A DNA stretch of 64,000 bases from Sarcocystis neurona (Eukaryota > Apicomplexa > Conoidasida > Eucoccidiorida > Sarcocystidae): contig KL647291.1 of NCBI GenBank assembly GCA_000727475.1, positions 4,598,828 to 4,662,827 on the forward strand. The letters run 5' to 3'. Under the pieces are notes generated by a model, which saw only the letters and a list, made by a program, of their open reading frames with translations, did not search any database and was not told the origin of the DNA. The position numbers and the translations under genes were made by a program. How positions within the stretch are numbered: the first letter of the stretch is position 1; each line of letters opens with the position of its first letter. Positions 47,601-58,425 of the stretch are shown one piece after another.

Positions 47601-50600
47601 GCGCGTGCAGTTCCTCCTGCCTTTCTGTATGTCCGCCTATGCAGAGAGAAACAAATTCTCCTGTCTGGCTCTGTGTGCCTCTGTGTGTGTGTATGTCTGT
47701 AGATATTCCCATATACGTACATGTACTACAGTTCATGAGAGGGGGGTCGTATTACGTCGCTGTATGCGCGCATGTGTGTCTGTACACATCTGTATATACA
47801 GAGAGAAAAGGAGAGAAACGGAGAGAAAGAGAATCTCTACTGTGTGTCTACTTGTTTGTGCACATATATATATATATATATATATGCATATGTGTGTGTG
47901 TACAGAGAGAGACAGAAACTTTCTATATACACACATATATATATACATATAGTGTGCATTGTGTGTCTTTGTGTGTGTGTGTATATATAGAGAGAGAGAG
48001 TAGCTACTCAAAGACATATGCACACACCAGAAGATGGACAGAGAGATACAGACAGATACACACCCATATGAATGAACGCCTGTTGAGCGAGACACACAGT
48101 AATACAGTGAAGAATAAATAGATATATATATATATATGTATGTGTGTAGGCAGCTAGACTGAGACACGCGTGTGTATGCTCATCTATGTGTGCGCCCATG
48201 TGTGCCAGCATTAAGGAGATCCATCACGGATAACAGGAGTGCAGAGACCCAGCAGGAGAAACACAGAGAGACACATGCGGCCAGACCTGCAGACAGAGCA
48301 GTGCGGAAGTGCTGCACGCGGATGCAAAGCGAGCAGCAGAACCACCCCGGTCCAAGAAGGATACGAAGAAGACGGGAAGACGCAGAGCGCAGAGAGAAGA
48401 GAGAAGAGAAGAAGACGAGAAGAAGAGGAGTAGTACGGAGAATAGGAGGAAGACGCAGAAACGGAAGAAGCAGCGGCAGAAGAAGCACAAAAAAGACGGA
48501 AGATAGAGAAGAGAGATACCTGGGAGTAGAGACAGAAAGGCGAGCACAGAGGAAGAGGCCCTCGCAGGATTCTTTGAGTAGAAGAGGATATTCTTCTCGA
48601 GCAGCAGCGCCTTCAGCAGCACCAAAATTTCCTCTGCAGCAGCAACAACAGAAGAACAGCAGCAGCAACAGCAGCAGCGGCCAACGTGGCGCCACCTAGG
48701 CAGCAGCGTCCCACGCCTCCTGCACGGCCCTACTTCGCTCTCCGCCTTTCTCATCCTCTCCCTACTTCTCTCTTCGTTTCTGCTGCTCCCTCGTCCTCTC
48801 TCACACAAACGCAGCTGCTCCTCTGCAGGGCCAGAAAGCAGCCGCGTGCGTCCTGCGCACGAAGGTGTTCCTCCCCGGAAGTGCGTGAATACACATATAT
48901 ATATATATAATGTATACATACACGTATACATACACGTATAGAGACACACACGTATACGTGCACGCACGTCCGTATTCATACATACATATGTGTGGAATCA
49001 AACGTGCAGGCGCATGCATGCGTACAGGACACTGCCCGACGATGCACAGACCCACGCGACGCAGAGAGACAAAGAGAAGAAGTTTACACGTATACATACA
49101 TACATATATATGTATGCAGATGTGTGTATACATATATATATGGGACAGAAAGAGATGAAGAGACTTCTCTTCTTGTGTACATGTACATACGTATACGCAC
49201 ATGTATATGAAACTTTACCAAGAGATAGACACACACAGAGAGAAGAAGAGAAATGTACACGTATACGTATATGTATACATGCACGCACATGTATATATAT
49301 GTATGAAACTTTGTCAACTCCTGACAGAAAAGGGTGGAAGAGCAGGGGACGGGCGGGGAGCCGCACATCACGGCGGCAGCGGAAAGTCGCGTTCCTGAGC
49401 TGGTAATACATTGACGTCCGTCCACCTCACACAGATATACAGTAGACATTCCCTCCGTAGACCTTCGATAAGGTCTTTCCACCATACATATATATAGATG
49501 TAGATAGATCTAGAGAGTCTGCTCATCGGCTGCAGATATGTATATCGAATCGAAGTTCCGCACCTGCACTTTTAACAGCATTTCTGTACGACGTATAGAC
49601 ACAGAGAGGCCGGCCACCTGGTGCAGACTCGCACATATAGTAGGTCTTCCTTGCTTATCTTCCTTGTTAACAGTTTCCTACCATATACATGCATGTAACA
49701 GGTAGACCTAGGGCGTCTGTGCACCAACGCAGACAAGTATCTAGAGGCGTCCTTGCGTGTCGTCTTGTCTACACCAGCTAGACCGACGGAGTCGCCTCCC
49801 CGTACACAGACACGCATGAAGCAGACCCCCTTTTGCTGCCAATATAATTATGTAGTCGATTCGTAGACCCCTCCGTGTCTACTACGTAACAGAGAAAGGA
49901 GACACACACTCTGCAGCCAGCACAAGTACGTAGTCCCTGCTATCCTCTCATATAGACACGCAGACAACATTCTCTTGACAAACAGCAGCGCTATGTAGCG
50001 ACGTTCTACTGCGTACAACGCTGACGTACAACGTAGGCCGTCCTTCCACATATATATATATATATATATATATACGAATATCTAGACCTACGTGTGACTG
50101 TATATTGAAGAGAAGTGTAGGCGTGACGTATATATAGAAGATAGGCAGCACGTAGAAACTCCTTGGGGACGGAATATACGCGCAGACCGCGTACGATATG
50201 TAGAGACACACGAGCAGCCCCCCTTCCCTCCATTTATATATTATAGACACGTAGACACCCCGTTTGTTTATACGTGTAGACAGAGAAAAAGACAGAGAGA
50301 GAGCGTTAAGTAGACAGTCCATGCGTATAGGGGAGATATGCAGACCCCGCTATATCATGTAATATATAGACACACGTACACCGTGCCTTCGTATAATACA
50401 GAGACACACATGCAGCCTCCCTGAATGCTGTACACACCTGTAGACTACACTTTTACACATGTGTCTACACGTACACAGGAAGAGAGAGAGTTACGCAGAG
50501 AATATATGTATACAAGACAGACATGCAAACCCTACGTTCATATGGGATGGAGTCTCCGACAGACCGGCCCACCGTGTAATAGAGAGACACACATGCAGCC

Positions 50601-53600
50601 CCGGCCGCATTTGTAGACGTTATGCACACAGGAACGCTAGCTTTTAATATATAGAGAGGGGGGGATAGAGAGGGAGACAAGCTACGCAGACAGTGTGTGT
50701 ATATCATATTGATACGTGGACCCTGCGCCTACATAATAGATGTAGACACGTGGCGGGTACATTCGTGTAATATGTGGACACATACGCAGCCCCCTCAGTT
50801 ATATATTAGAGACACCTACACGTCACGTTTGCACAGAGAGAGAGATACATGGAGGTTATATGCACCAAATGTAGACACGGACGGACCCCGCTTTCATATG
50901 ATGTATGTAGACACGGAGACCGTCCTTTCGTGTAGCATATATAGAGACACACGCAGACCCCAACTGTATATGTGGTAGAGACCTGAATACTCTTTTGTAG
51001 ACACAGAATTATCTAGACACTATATATGCGTATAATACGCAAGTAGATGGTGGACCCCACATGTATCAAATAGAAACACGTGTAGACTCTGCGTCCGTGT
51101 AAGCCAGAGACGTAGACACACTGCCGTCGTATAAGGTATAGATATTCTGCTTCCCCATTAAACATAGACACGTCGACACCATATGCAGATAACACAGATA
51201 CGTATAGACACTGCCTTAATATATAGACACGTAGACATGCCCTTCATATGATACAGAGATACGTACACGCCTCCTCAATACGATACGAAGACACGTAAAG
51301 GCGCTAGCTTGATGTAATGTGTATAGACACGCAGACACTACTACTTTCGTATGATACGTAGACACGTCGACACACTATACGGATGTATATATAGATCCGT
51401 AAAGAGTCCCTGGATATAGTATGTGGAGACGTACAGACACTCCCCTGATATTACATATAGGCCGGTTTGAAAGCACCCTTCACATGATGTAGAGACACGT
51501 ATAGACACGTCCCTGATATAATATAGAGAGAAGCAGACAGGCGTCGGCACACTATCATGACATAGAGATACGTAGGCACACGAAGCCGCACTATCCCGAC
51601 ATAGTATACAGAGAAGTAGACACGTCCAGACGGACTACGTTTATACAGAAATGTGTAGACACCATCACGATACAATTAACGTGCACACGTGGGCCTACGT
51701 GTTACCAAGTACGGACACGTAGACAAGGTGTCCATACAAGAGAGATACGTAGGAGACGAAGATACTACTTCTATGTACTAGAAATACGTAGACCTTCGTT
51801 TATATAAGGTAGACGCGTAGACTAGCAGATGTGTAGTAGGAAGGCGCCCGTAGACACCTGTGTCGGCGCTGCGTCTTATCGATAGTCGTACACAGCAGCT
51901 GCAGAGCCCCTCTTGCTTCCTCTACGGAGAGAGACAAAGTGTGCGCAGCAGACGCGAGCCTTACCGAGAGGAAAAAGAGAAACAAAAGGCAACAGACTAC
52001 CTTCCAGGTTGAAGAACAGCTCGGTGTAGCGCATCTGGTCGAAGCGTGTGTGATTCAGGTGTACGTACAGCTCGCACAGCAGCTGCTGCGCCGCATGCAG
52101 CTCCCCTTTTGCTGCGGATGTCGCTCCGTTGCTGCTGCGGCTGCTGTTGCAGTTGTTGCTGCACAGAAGCTCCCCCGGCCCGTGCATCTCTGTCTCCTGC
52201 TGCCGCCGGTGCTCCTGCTGCTGCTCCTTCTCCTCCGGCTGCTTCTGCGGTGGCCGTTCCTCTTCCTGCTGCTGCCGTTCCTGCTGCACCTCTGCCTCCT
52301 GCTTCGGCTGCTGCAGCTGCGCCTGCCGCTGCACCGTTGCCTGCGGCCTCGGCTGCTGCCGCAGCAGCGCGGGGTCGGAGAGGGCCCCCCCCGTTGCTGA
52401 GACGCGACCGGACGGCTGGCAAGTGCTACGCGGCTCTGCCACCTGCGGTGTATGTGCAGCCCTCGAAGGCGGCGTAGTCGTCCGTTCCTCGCAAGAGAAG
52501 GGGACCAGCAACAGCTGCTGCTTCTCAAACAGCAGCGTTCCATATGTCGCATCAGCCTCTGTACTCTGCTTCTCTCGATCCTGCCTGTTCTTCCCTCCTG
52601 CTCCTACTGCCAAAAAAGAACAGGAAGAAGAAGCCGACGCAGGAGCAGGAGCGGCAGCAGCATCCGCCTGTTCACGCGGTGCCCACTGCAGTGTCTGCGC
52701 TGCCGACTGCTGCTGCTGCTGTTGTGCTGGCGCCGCTGCTGGCTGTCGCTCCGACTGCTGCTGCGGCTGCTGCGCTGCTGCTGCTGCTCCTGCAGCCCCT
52801 CGGGTAGCCTCTTCCTCTCCGTCTTCTCCAGGTGCTGCAACTGCTACCGAATGCCGGCGCTTCGCCTCTCCCGCCGCCGTCGCACTCTCGCCGTCCCGGG
52901 GTACCACCCCACAGGCCTGTGGCTCCTCTCTCTGTCTACTCCTCTCTGTCAAGAAGCCGCTGTCAACTTCCCGGTTTCCGCTGCTGCTGTTCCTGCTGCT
53001 GCTGCTGCTGTTCCTGCTGCTGCTGCTGCTGTTCCTGCTGCTGCCGCTGTTCCTGCTGCTGCCGCTGTTTCTGCTGCTGCCGCTGTTTCTGCTGTTGCCG
53101 CTCCTCTGCCCTCTGCTGTCGCCCGTGCTCCTGCGGTCCCCGCGCTTCCTGCTGCTGCGGCTGTTTCTGCTGCTGGCTGCTCGCAGCTGCTGGAAGAAGG
53201 CGCATGCAACAGGAGCCAAGCGAAACGCCAGAAGTCCCCAGAATGGTGCCCTGCTGATCACGCAGACCGCGCAGAGCACTTCCTCTCTGCTCTCTTCTTC
53301 TTCTTCGTTTTGCTTCTCCCCTCCTTCTCTCTCTTGTTCCTCTCCTTTCTCTTCTTCTTCCATCTCCTGCTGCTTCCCTGCAGTTGCCGATACGGCCGTG
53401 CTCCTTGCTTCCGGCAGCCACTGCAACAGCAGCAGGCACATGCAACAGCACCCCACACAGACCCTCCCCTGCACCAGGGAGTATAGAGCCACAAGTATAA
53501 TTTCATCTACACATATATATATATATATATATATATATTTTGGCCCCCACCCAGTGACCTACATACACATATGTACACTGCGGTGCACACATAATGTATA

Positions 53601-56600
53601 TACATGTACATATATGACCACATATGCACAGACAAGTACACACATACGTTTACAAACAACTACATAGGAGCAAGCCGCCTACCTACTAGTAGCTGGACGT
53701 ATCCACGCATAGACAGACAGCTGGACACAGACGAACACACTTACATATATATATGTATACATGTGAATATATATGTGTGCATATATTCATACATATATAT
53801 ATGTAACGCGTTTGGAGCAGCAGAATGACAGGCAAGCGGGAACAGAAGGAAATTTTTGACAGCAAGAAGAGGCCTGCAGCACCGGAGCGACAGAGGAAGT
53901 AACAGCAGCCCCTGCGCGACGAAGCTGCCGTGAGGCGCCATCGCACGACCCAGTCGCACTCCCACGCTATCCACGCACAATCCCACATGCATGCATCTAC
54001 TTACACACACATACACACATACACATATATATATATAGAGAGAGAGAGATAGATAGATAGATAAATAAATAAATACATAGATCCACATATAAATATGTGT
54101 ATGTGTATATGTATGTCTACAGGTCCAGATGCACGTATGTATAAGTGTATATATATGTATACATATATGTCTACAGACCCAAATGTGCTTATGTATGTGT
54201 GTGTATATATATATATGCCTACAGACCCAGATGTACGTATTTATATGTGTGTATATATATATATATATCTACAGACCCAGATGTACGTATGTATATGTAT
54301 ATATATATATATATGTACGTACAGATCCAGGAAAAAGGATGTGTCTATATGTGTATATGTGTATAGACCCAGATGCACGTATATATATACATATGTGTAC
54401 ATGTGTACAGATTCAGATGAGTGTATATATGTATATATATATGTATATATGTGCGTATCGAAATATGAGAGTATGTATATAAATATACGTACAGATCCAT
54501 ATATATGTATGTACTGATGTCTAGATGACTACGCAGGGTGCACGAGTATGTGCAGGATTTGCGTCAGCTACGGAGGATACGTGGGAAAAGAGGATAGTTT
54601 CTTCTTTGCAGCCCCCCACCCCGCCAGGATCGACGTAGTCGTAGCAGGAGACACCGAAGAGAAAACTGCTTGGGTTGCAGCCAGGCAGGACGAAGAAGAG
54701 GTGCTGCTGCTGCGGCACTTCCTCTGCCCAGTTTTGCTGCTGCAAGCCTGCCGACGCCTTCTGCGCCTCGTCGTCGCTCCCTTCGCTGCTGCTCGTTTGC
54801 AGAGAGGGCAAACCCTTCCCCCCCCGTCCAGCAGCAGCATCGGCAGCACCAGTGGAAACGCCACACGCAGGAGCAGCAACACGAAGAGTTGCGGCAGAAA
54901 CAGTAGCAGCGCCAGCAACACAACGCGCAGCAGAAGCCAGAGCGAGGTCGTGACCAGGCAAAGAAGCGGCGGCCGGAGACGTCGCAGCGGCAGTGTGGGG
55001 AGGAGGCGTAGGCAGAGGAGGTGGAGCAGCAGCGGCGGCAGTGCCAGCCACTTGCAGAACTCGTTCTGACCTTCCCCCGCTGTTCCTAAATTTCCCTGAC
55101 AAGCTTTCTCTGGTGCTCGCAGATAAGCCAAAGCCGCTGCTCTTGCTGCTGCCCATGCATCCTTCGTGAGAGCTGCTGGCAGGGTTCCTACCGCAGACGG
55201 GGCTAAAACTGCTGCTGCTGTTGCAGGGGTTGCGCTGGCTGTTGCTGCGCTTCCTGCTGCTGCCGCTGGGGCTGCTCGTGCTGCGACTGCTCCTGTTGCT
55301 GCTGCTCGCGTTGCTGCTGCTGCTGCTCGCGCTGCTGCCGCTGCTGTTCCTTCTGCGAACAGAGCACGCACAGGGCTGCTGCGGCAACGCGAAAGCCGCT
55401 GCCCATCTACATACGTAAGCCAGCTCTGCAGCAGTGCCAGCCTCGGCGTCTGCTGCTGCTGCGCCACCAGCAGCCGCACCAGCACCATCGCCAACATTAG
55501 CATCGCCAGCAGCAGCAGCAGGTGCACCGCCAGCAGCAGCAGAATTCTTTTTCTTCAGCACAGCAGCAGCAGCTGCAGTCGTAGCAGCAGCAGGGACAGG
55601 ACCGGCTGCAGCCGCAGCGCCATCGGCAGGAGGTTGGGGTGCCGCAGGAAAGGCACACGCATGAGTTGGAGGTGTGTACGCAGCAGCAGCAGGGTAGCAA
55701 GCCGCACCCGCAGCTGCAGAAGAATTGATGGCGCCTCCGTCCTGCGTGAAGTAAGACTTGAGGCAGTTGTCGGCGGCAGGCACAATGCTGGTGTTGCTAC
55801 CGTCACGCTTGCTGCTGCTGGTGCTGTTGTTGCTAGCAGAAGGCGAGGTGGCGGGACTGCCGCTGATATTACTGTTGCTGCTGTTGGTGGTGCTACCGCT
55901 GCTACAATCGGTTTTCATACAGCTGCTGCTGTTGTTGCTCTGGTTGCCGGTGGCATTGTTGCCACTCCTGCTGACGGTGTTGCTGCTGCTGCTCCTGTTA
56001 CTGCTGCTGCTTCCTCTCGGTGGCGAAGGCGGTTTGCGAAGCCAAATGTCGTGCTGCAGAAGGCAGGCCACGCACACGCAGCATAAAAGTGTCAGAGTAG
56101 AGGCAGCAGCGGCAGCGGCAAGGAAAGCAGCACCAACAGCAGTGGATGAAGAAGAAGCTGCAGTAGGGGCAGTGGCAGATACACCAGCAGCAGCAGCGCA
56201 CGAAGAAGGGGAAATTAAGCAGCAACGGCAGCGGCAGAAACGCCAGTAACAGCAGCGGATAAACGAGGAGCAGCAGTGGCAGTTTGGATGACAGCGGCAG
56301 GCCACTTCGCAGCAGCGACAGACGCAGCGGCGTCAGCAACAGAAGCGGCCGCCTCGGCAGCAACCTCCACACAGAAGCAGCAGCAGCGGCGTGTTGACAA
56401 GCAAGAGCAGCAACATGCCAGCCGAAGAAGCAGCAGCACACGAAATATCGAAGCGCGCCTAAAGAAGGAGAACCATCATGTGAAGGAGCAGCAGGTCAGC
56501 AACAGACGAGCAGACGGGCTCTCTTCAGCCACCTCTCCCTCTGTTTCTCCCTGACGTGTTCTCGCGCGGCTTTGCAACGTCTCTGCCTTTTCTTCTGCTT

Positions 56601-57238
56601 GTCTCCGAGGCCCAGCCGCCCTTCAAAACAGAGAAATATATGAGGAGTGTACATACGCGACAATAGCAGGCAAATACGTATATATGTGAGACGCCAGACA
56701 AAGAGATACTACAGAGACAGTTACAAACAAAGTATACAAAGAAGCAACTACACAAAGAAATGATTCATATATATATATATATGCATGTACAAGTACGTAT
56801 TACTTCCGCACGTATACAAATATACACAGTACGATATATATATATATATATATATGCATCAGAGTACAGGAGGTTGACGTACAGAGAGGCGCCCAGAAGA
56901 AAAACGGGAACGTGGAGAGTCGCAGAGAGAGAAGGAGACGGAGAGGGAGATGTGAAGGAGAACCGAAGAGAAATACAAATGAGGCCTGCACACCCACCTC
57001 GTAATAAGGAGAAAGTTTCAGCACTTCGCTGTCGAAGGAGAAGCGGCGTGCGAGGTCAGCAGCAGAAAGAATCTGCGGCATGACGCCGTCACGAGGTCCT
57101 GCTGCTGCTGCTTCAGGTACTCCTGCAGGTGCTGCTGCTGCTTCACGCGCTGCTGCTGGCGCGGCTCCGGGAGGCTGTGCGATGCAGAGCAACGTCTCCG
57201 GCTGCTGCTCTGGGTGGCGCTGAACTACGACGAGCACG
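38693..57238 (-). CDS. AVL9: AVL9-like DENN-domain protein, 5' end incomplete
   Basis: AVL9 proteins act in late secretory transport. Seven minus exons join in phase: 57238..56998, 56053..54581, 53420..52001, 48633..48520, 46197..45946, 42693..41986 and 40335..38693 (stop), about 1,950 codons. Blocks matching AVL9, in order, are VLVVVQRHPEQQPETLLCIA; LFFVLPGCNP..LFGVSCY; VCVISRAPFWGLL with LLCELYVHLN; the DENN core LLKALLLEKNILFYSK..LAFLSLLP; CGFPLHIFHPDYVFYPYV; and, across the 45946/42693 junction, PDLV|VNLDSVAVLIRSASLRPV. Long Ser/Ala/Gln/Glu inserts separate the blocks, so the protein is two to three times the usual length. The first exon is missing (a candidate ATG lies at 57720). The second exon may end at 54620 instead. 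The family's C-terminal Trp-Glu-Gly-type block was not found, so the join to the terminal Gln/Ala-rich exon rests on phase alone. Confidence 0.8.
40336..41985 (-). other. AVL9-like gene, last intron or missing exons
   Basis: It contains TATA/TACA simple sequence at 40400-40470 and dense GCA/CTG triplets at 41020-41900 that open all frames. The conserved AVL9 C-terminal block should lie here or further 3', but I see no convincing match. Confidence 0.5.
42694..45945 (-). other. AVL9-like gene intron (3.25 kb), GCA/CTG-rich
   Basis: The intron is bounded by a GTGAGT donor (45945) and a TTCCTGCAG acceptor (42694). It is filled with GCA triplets (43080-43760, 44220-44920), purine-rich sequence (42740-42990), pyrimidine-rich sequence (45500-45680) and a CTG tract (45720-45880). 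Frames are open on both strands, including a 399-codon plus frame at 44219-45418, but composition and lack of domains argue against nested genes. Confidence 0.6.
46225..46900. repeat. GCA-based array with CATACAGCAGCAGCAG units
   Basis: Irregular repeats of GCAGCAGCATACAGCAGC and GCAGCACAGCAGCGGCA fill the interval. A sub-block carrying GTAAAACCGCAGCACCAGTA at about 46360 recurs as GCAAAACAGCAGCGCCAGCA near 46600, so the array also has a longer, roughly 240-bp period. It lies inside an intron. Confidence 0.8.
47365..47590. repeat. Minisatellite with TGCATGCATGC cores, about 45-bp unit
   Basis: Five or six units follow the pattern GCAGTCTCACCACT then GCATGCATGCATACA then CAAATG. The TGCATGCATG core is repeated in most copies. 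It lies in an AVL9-like intron. Confidence 0.75.
48634..52000 (-). other. AVL9-like gene intron (3.4 kb), mostly degenerate satellite
   Basis: The donor is GAAG|GTAGTC (52000) and the acceptor is TGTTGCTGCTGCAG (48634). The splice joins YTELFFNLE to EEILVLLKAL, as expected for AVL9. The 5' two thirds is the degenerate satellite at 49500-51850. The rest is TACA/TATA simple sequence. A short open stretch at 49319-49399 was considered and rejected as an exon. Confidence 0.75.
49500..51850. repeat. Degenerate satellite, about 40-bp unit with GTAGACACG core
   Basis: The motif TAGAGACACGYAGACCC followed by CYTTCRTATAATATA, or a decayed form of it, recurs dozens of times. Examples are near 50360-50420, 50740-50820, 50880-51010, 51220-51300 and 51320-51640. 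Spacing is about 35-70 bp and divergence is high. No coding potential is seen. Confidence 0.75.
53421..54580 (-). other. AVL9-like gene intron (1.2 kb)
   Basis: It contains (TA)n at 53510-53540, TATA/TACA sequence to 53810 and the minisatellite at 54105-54510. The acceptor is the CTG-type tract CTGCTGCTGTTGCAG; the donor is GTATCC or, alternatively, GTGGGG 39 bp further 5' in the transcript. Confidence 0.65.
54105..54510. repeat. Minisatellite, about 52-bp unit with ACAGACCCAGATGTACGTA
   Basis: About eight units alternate ACAGACCCAGATGTACGTAT with a TGTGTATATATATAT tail, at about 54120, 54172, 54219, 54269, 54320, 54363, 54407 and 54490. Early units are well conserved and the ends decay. Confidence 0.85.
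56054..56997 (-). other. AVL9-like gene intron (944 bp)
   Basis: It is bounded by GAG|GTGGGT (56997) and CCTTCTGCAG (56054), and joins two phase-0 exons. Inside are GCA tracts (56100-56450), a pyrimidine-rich patch at 56520-56600 and TATA sequence (56770-56850). Confidence 0.7.
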
Positions 57239-58425
57239 CTGTGGCGTCGCAGCCGGGGAGCGCAGCAAACGCAGACGCACGACAACAACGCAATCGCCTA
57301 TCAAATCGCGGAACGTCCCTCGCGAAGGCAGCAGGGCCAACGGGGCAGGCAGCGTGTGCAGCACGCCCGCAGCGCACGCAGCCCCAGGAACAACAGCAGC
57401 AGCAGGAGAAACAGCAGCAGCAGGAGAGACACCAGCAGGAGCAGGAGAAAGAGCTGCAGCAGGAGTGGGAGAAACAGCAGCTGCAGGAAATGCGGGCGCA
57501 GATGACGAAGCGGCAGCAGCAGCAGCACGAGCAGCAGAGGCAGGAGAGGACGCAGCACCAGGAACTGCGGATGCAGGAGAAGCAGGCACAGCAGCAGGAG
57601 CTGCCGCAACAGAAGCAGGACGGCACCGGCAACAGCAGGAACCGCAGCAACAGGAGCAGACGACTCCTCCTGGGCTGCAGCTAAGACGCGTGGAAGCGAA
57701 GAGTAAGCCATACGAAACATGAGAGGAGCAGCAGATCATCGCCTCTCTCTCCCGCCTGTGGCGTCTCTGTGTGCCGCATGTTCCTCTGATCCACACATAC
57801 ATCTCTATACGTGCACGTCTATACATATACGTCTATATACACGTACGTGTATTTTTACGTAACGTATGTATGGATGAATATATATATATATGTATGTGGA
57901 TGTACGTGTGAGTGGACTAATAGGTATACATTTACACACATGCATGCACAGAGGTGTAGATAGGTATTTGTGTGTATGTATGTACTTACGTGTGTATAGA
58001 TGATCCTCCTCCATATACATAGAAACACGTACGTCTGAGGAGGTCGTCTATATACAAGTGTTCACATGTGCACCTGAAATTCTTCAGTCTCCTTTCCCAG
58101 CGGGAGAGAGACGGAGAATCGCGGGCGGGGTACGTGTCTACCCACGTAATTGACAGCGGCATCAGACAAGTGCTTGCACATGCACCAACCAACACCTCCT
58201 GTACACAAACATTTCTATGTTATTTACGGAGAACAAAATTCTTGACCCATACCTGCGCCACTTTATTCGTACGAGAACACCGGTATATTCACACAAAAAC
58301 TCACGTAGATTTCACCTCCACACGAAAAGGGTTCCACACGCGTATGCAGACCGACGGACAACTTGCAGAAAAAGAAGTGGAGAAAAACTCGCTGATGGCG
58401 CCCTGGGTGGCCAGGAGACGGAGCC
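57239..58425. other. Region between the AVL9-like gene and the next minus gene
   Basis: It probably holds the AVL9 first exon. At 57290-57720 the minus strand is an Ala/Leu/Ser low-complexity frame beginning with ATG at 57720 (MFRMAYSSLPRVLAAAQ), but I cannot fix a donor that matches the two-base phase needed at 57238. TATA/TGTA simple sequence fills 57800-58010. Confidence 0.45.

Larger units (their letters stand above)
46198..48519 (-). other. AVL9-like gene intron (2.3 kb) with GCA array
   Basis: The GTATCT donor (48519) and GCGCGCAG acceptor (46198) join the DENN core to the CGFPLHIF block. The intron carries the GCA array (46225-46900), a 45-bp minisatellite (47365-47590), TATA runs (47860-48000, 48120) and a purine-rich stretch (48360-48510). 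Confidence 0.75.

Noticed and set aside
49319..49399. Possible extra AVL9 exon reading RNATFRCRRDVRLPARPLLF
   Set aside because: The donor is weak (GTTTCA), and direct splicing from 52001 to 48633 already gives matching phase and the expected AVL9 continuity.
57214..57684. A plus-strand Gln/Glu-rich frame
   Set aside because: It is the complement of CTG-rich sequence at the AVL9 5' end and has no domain or splice context.
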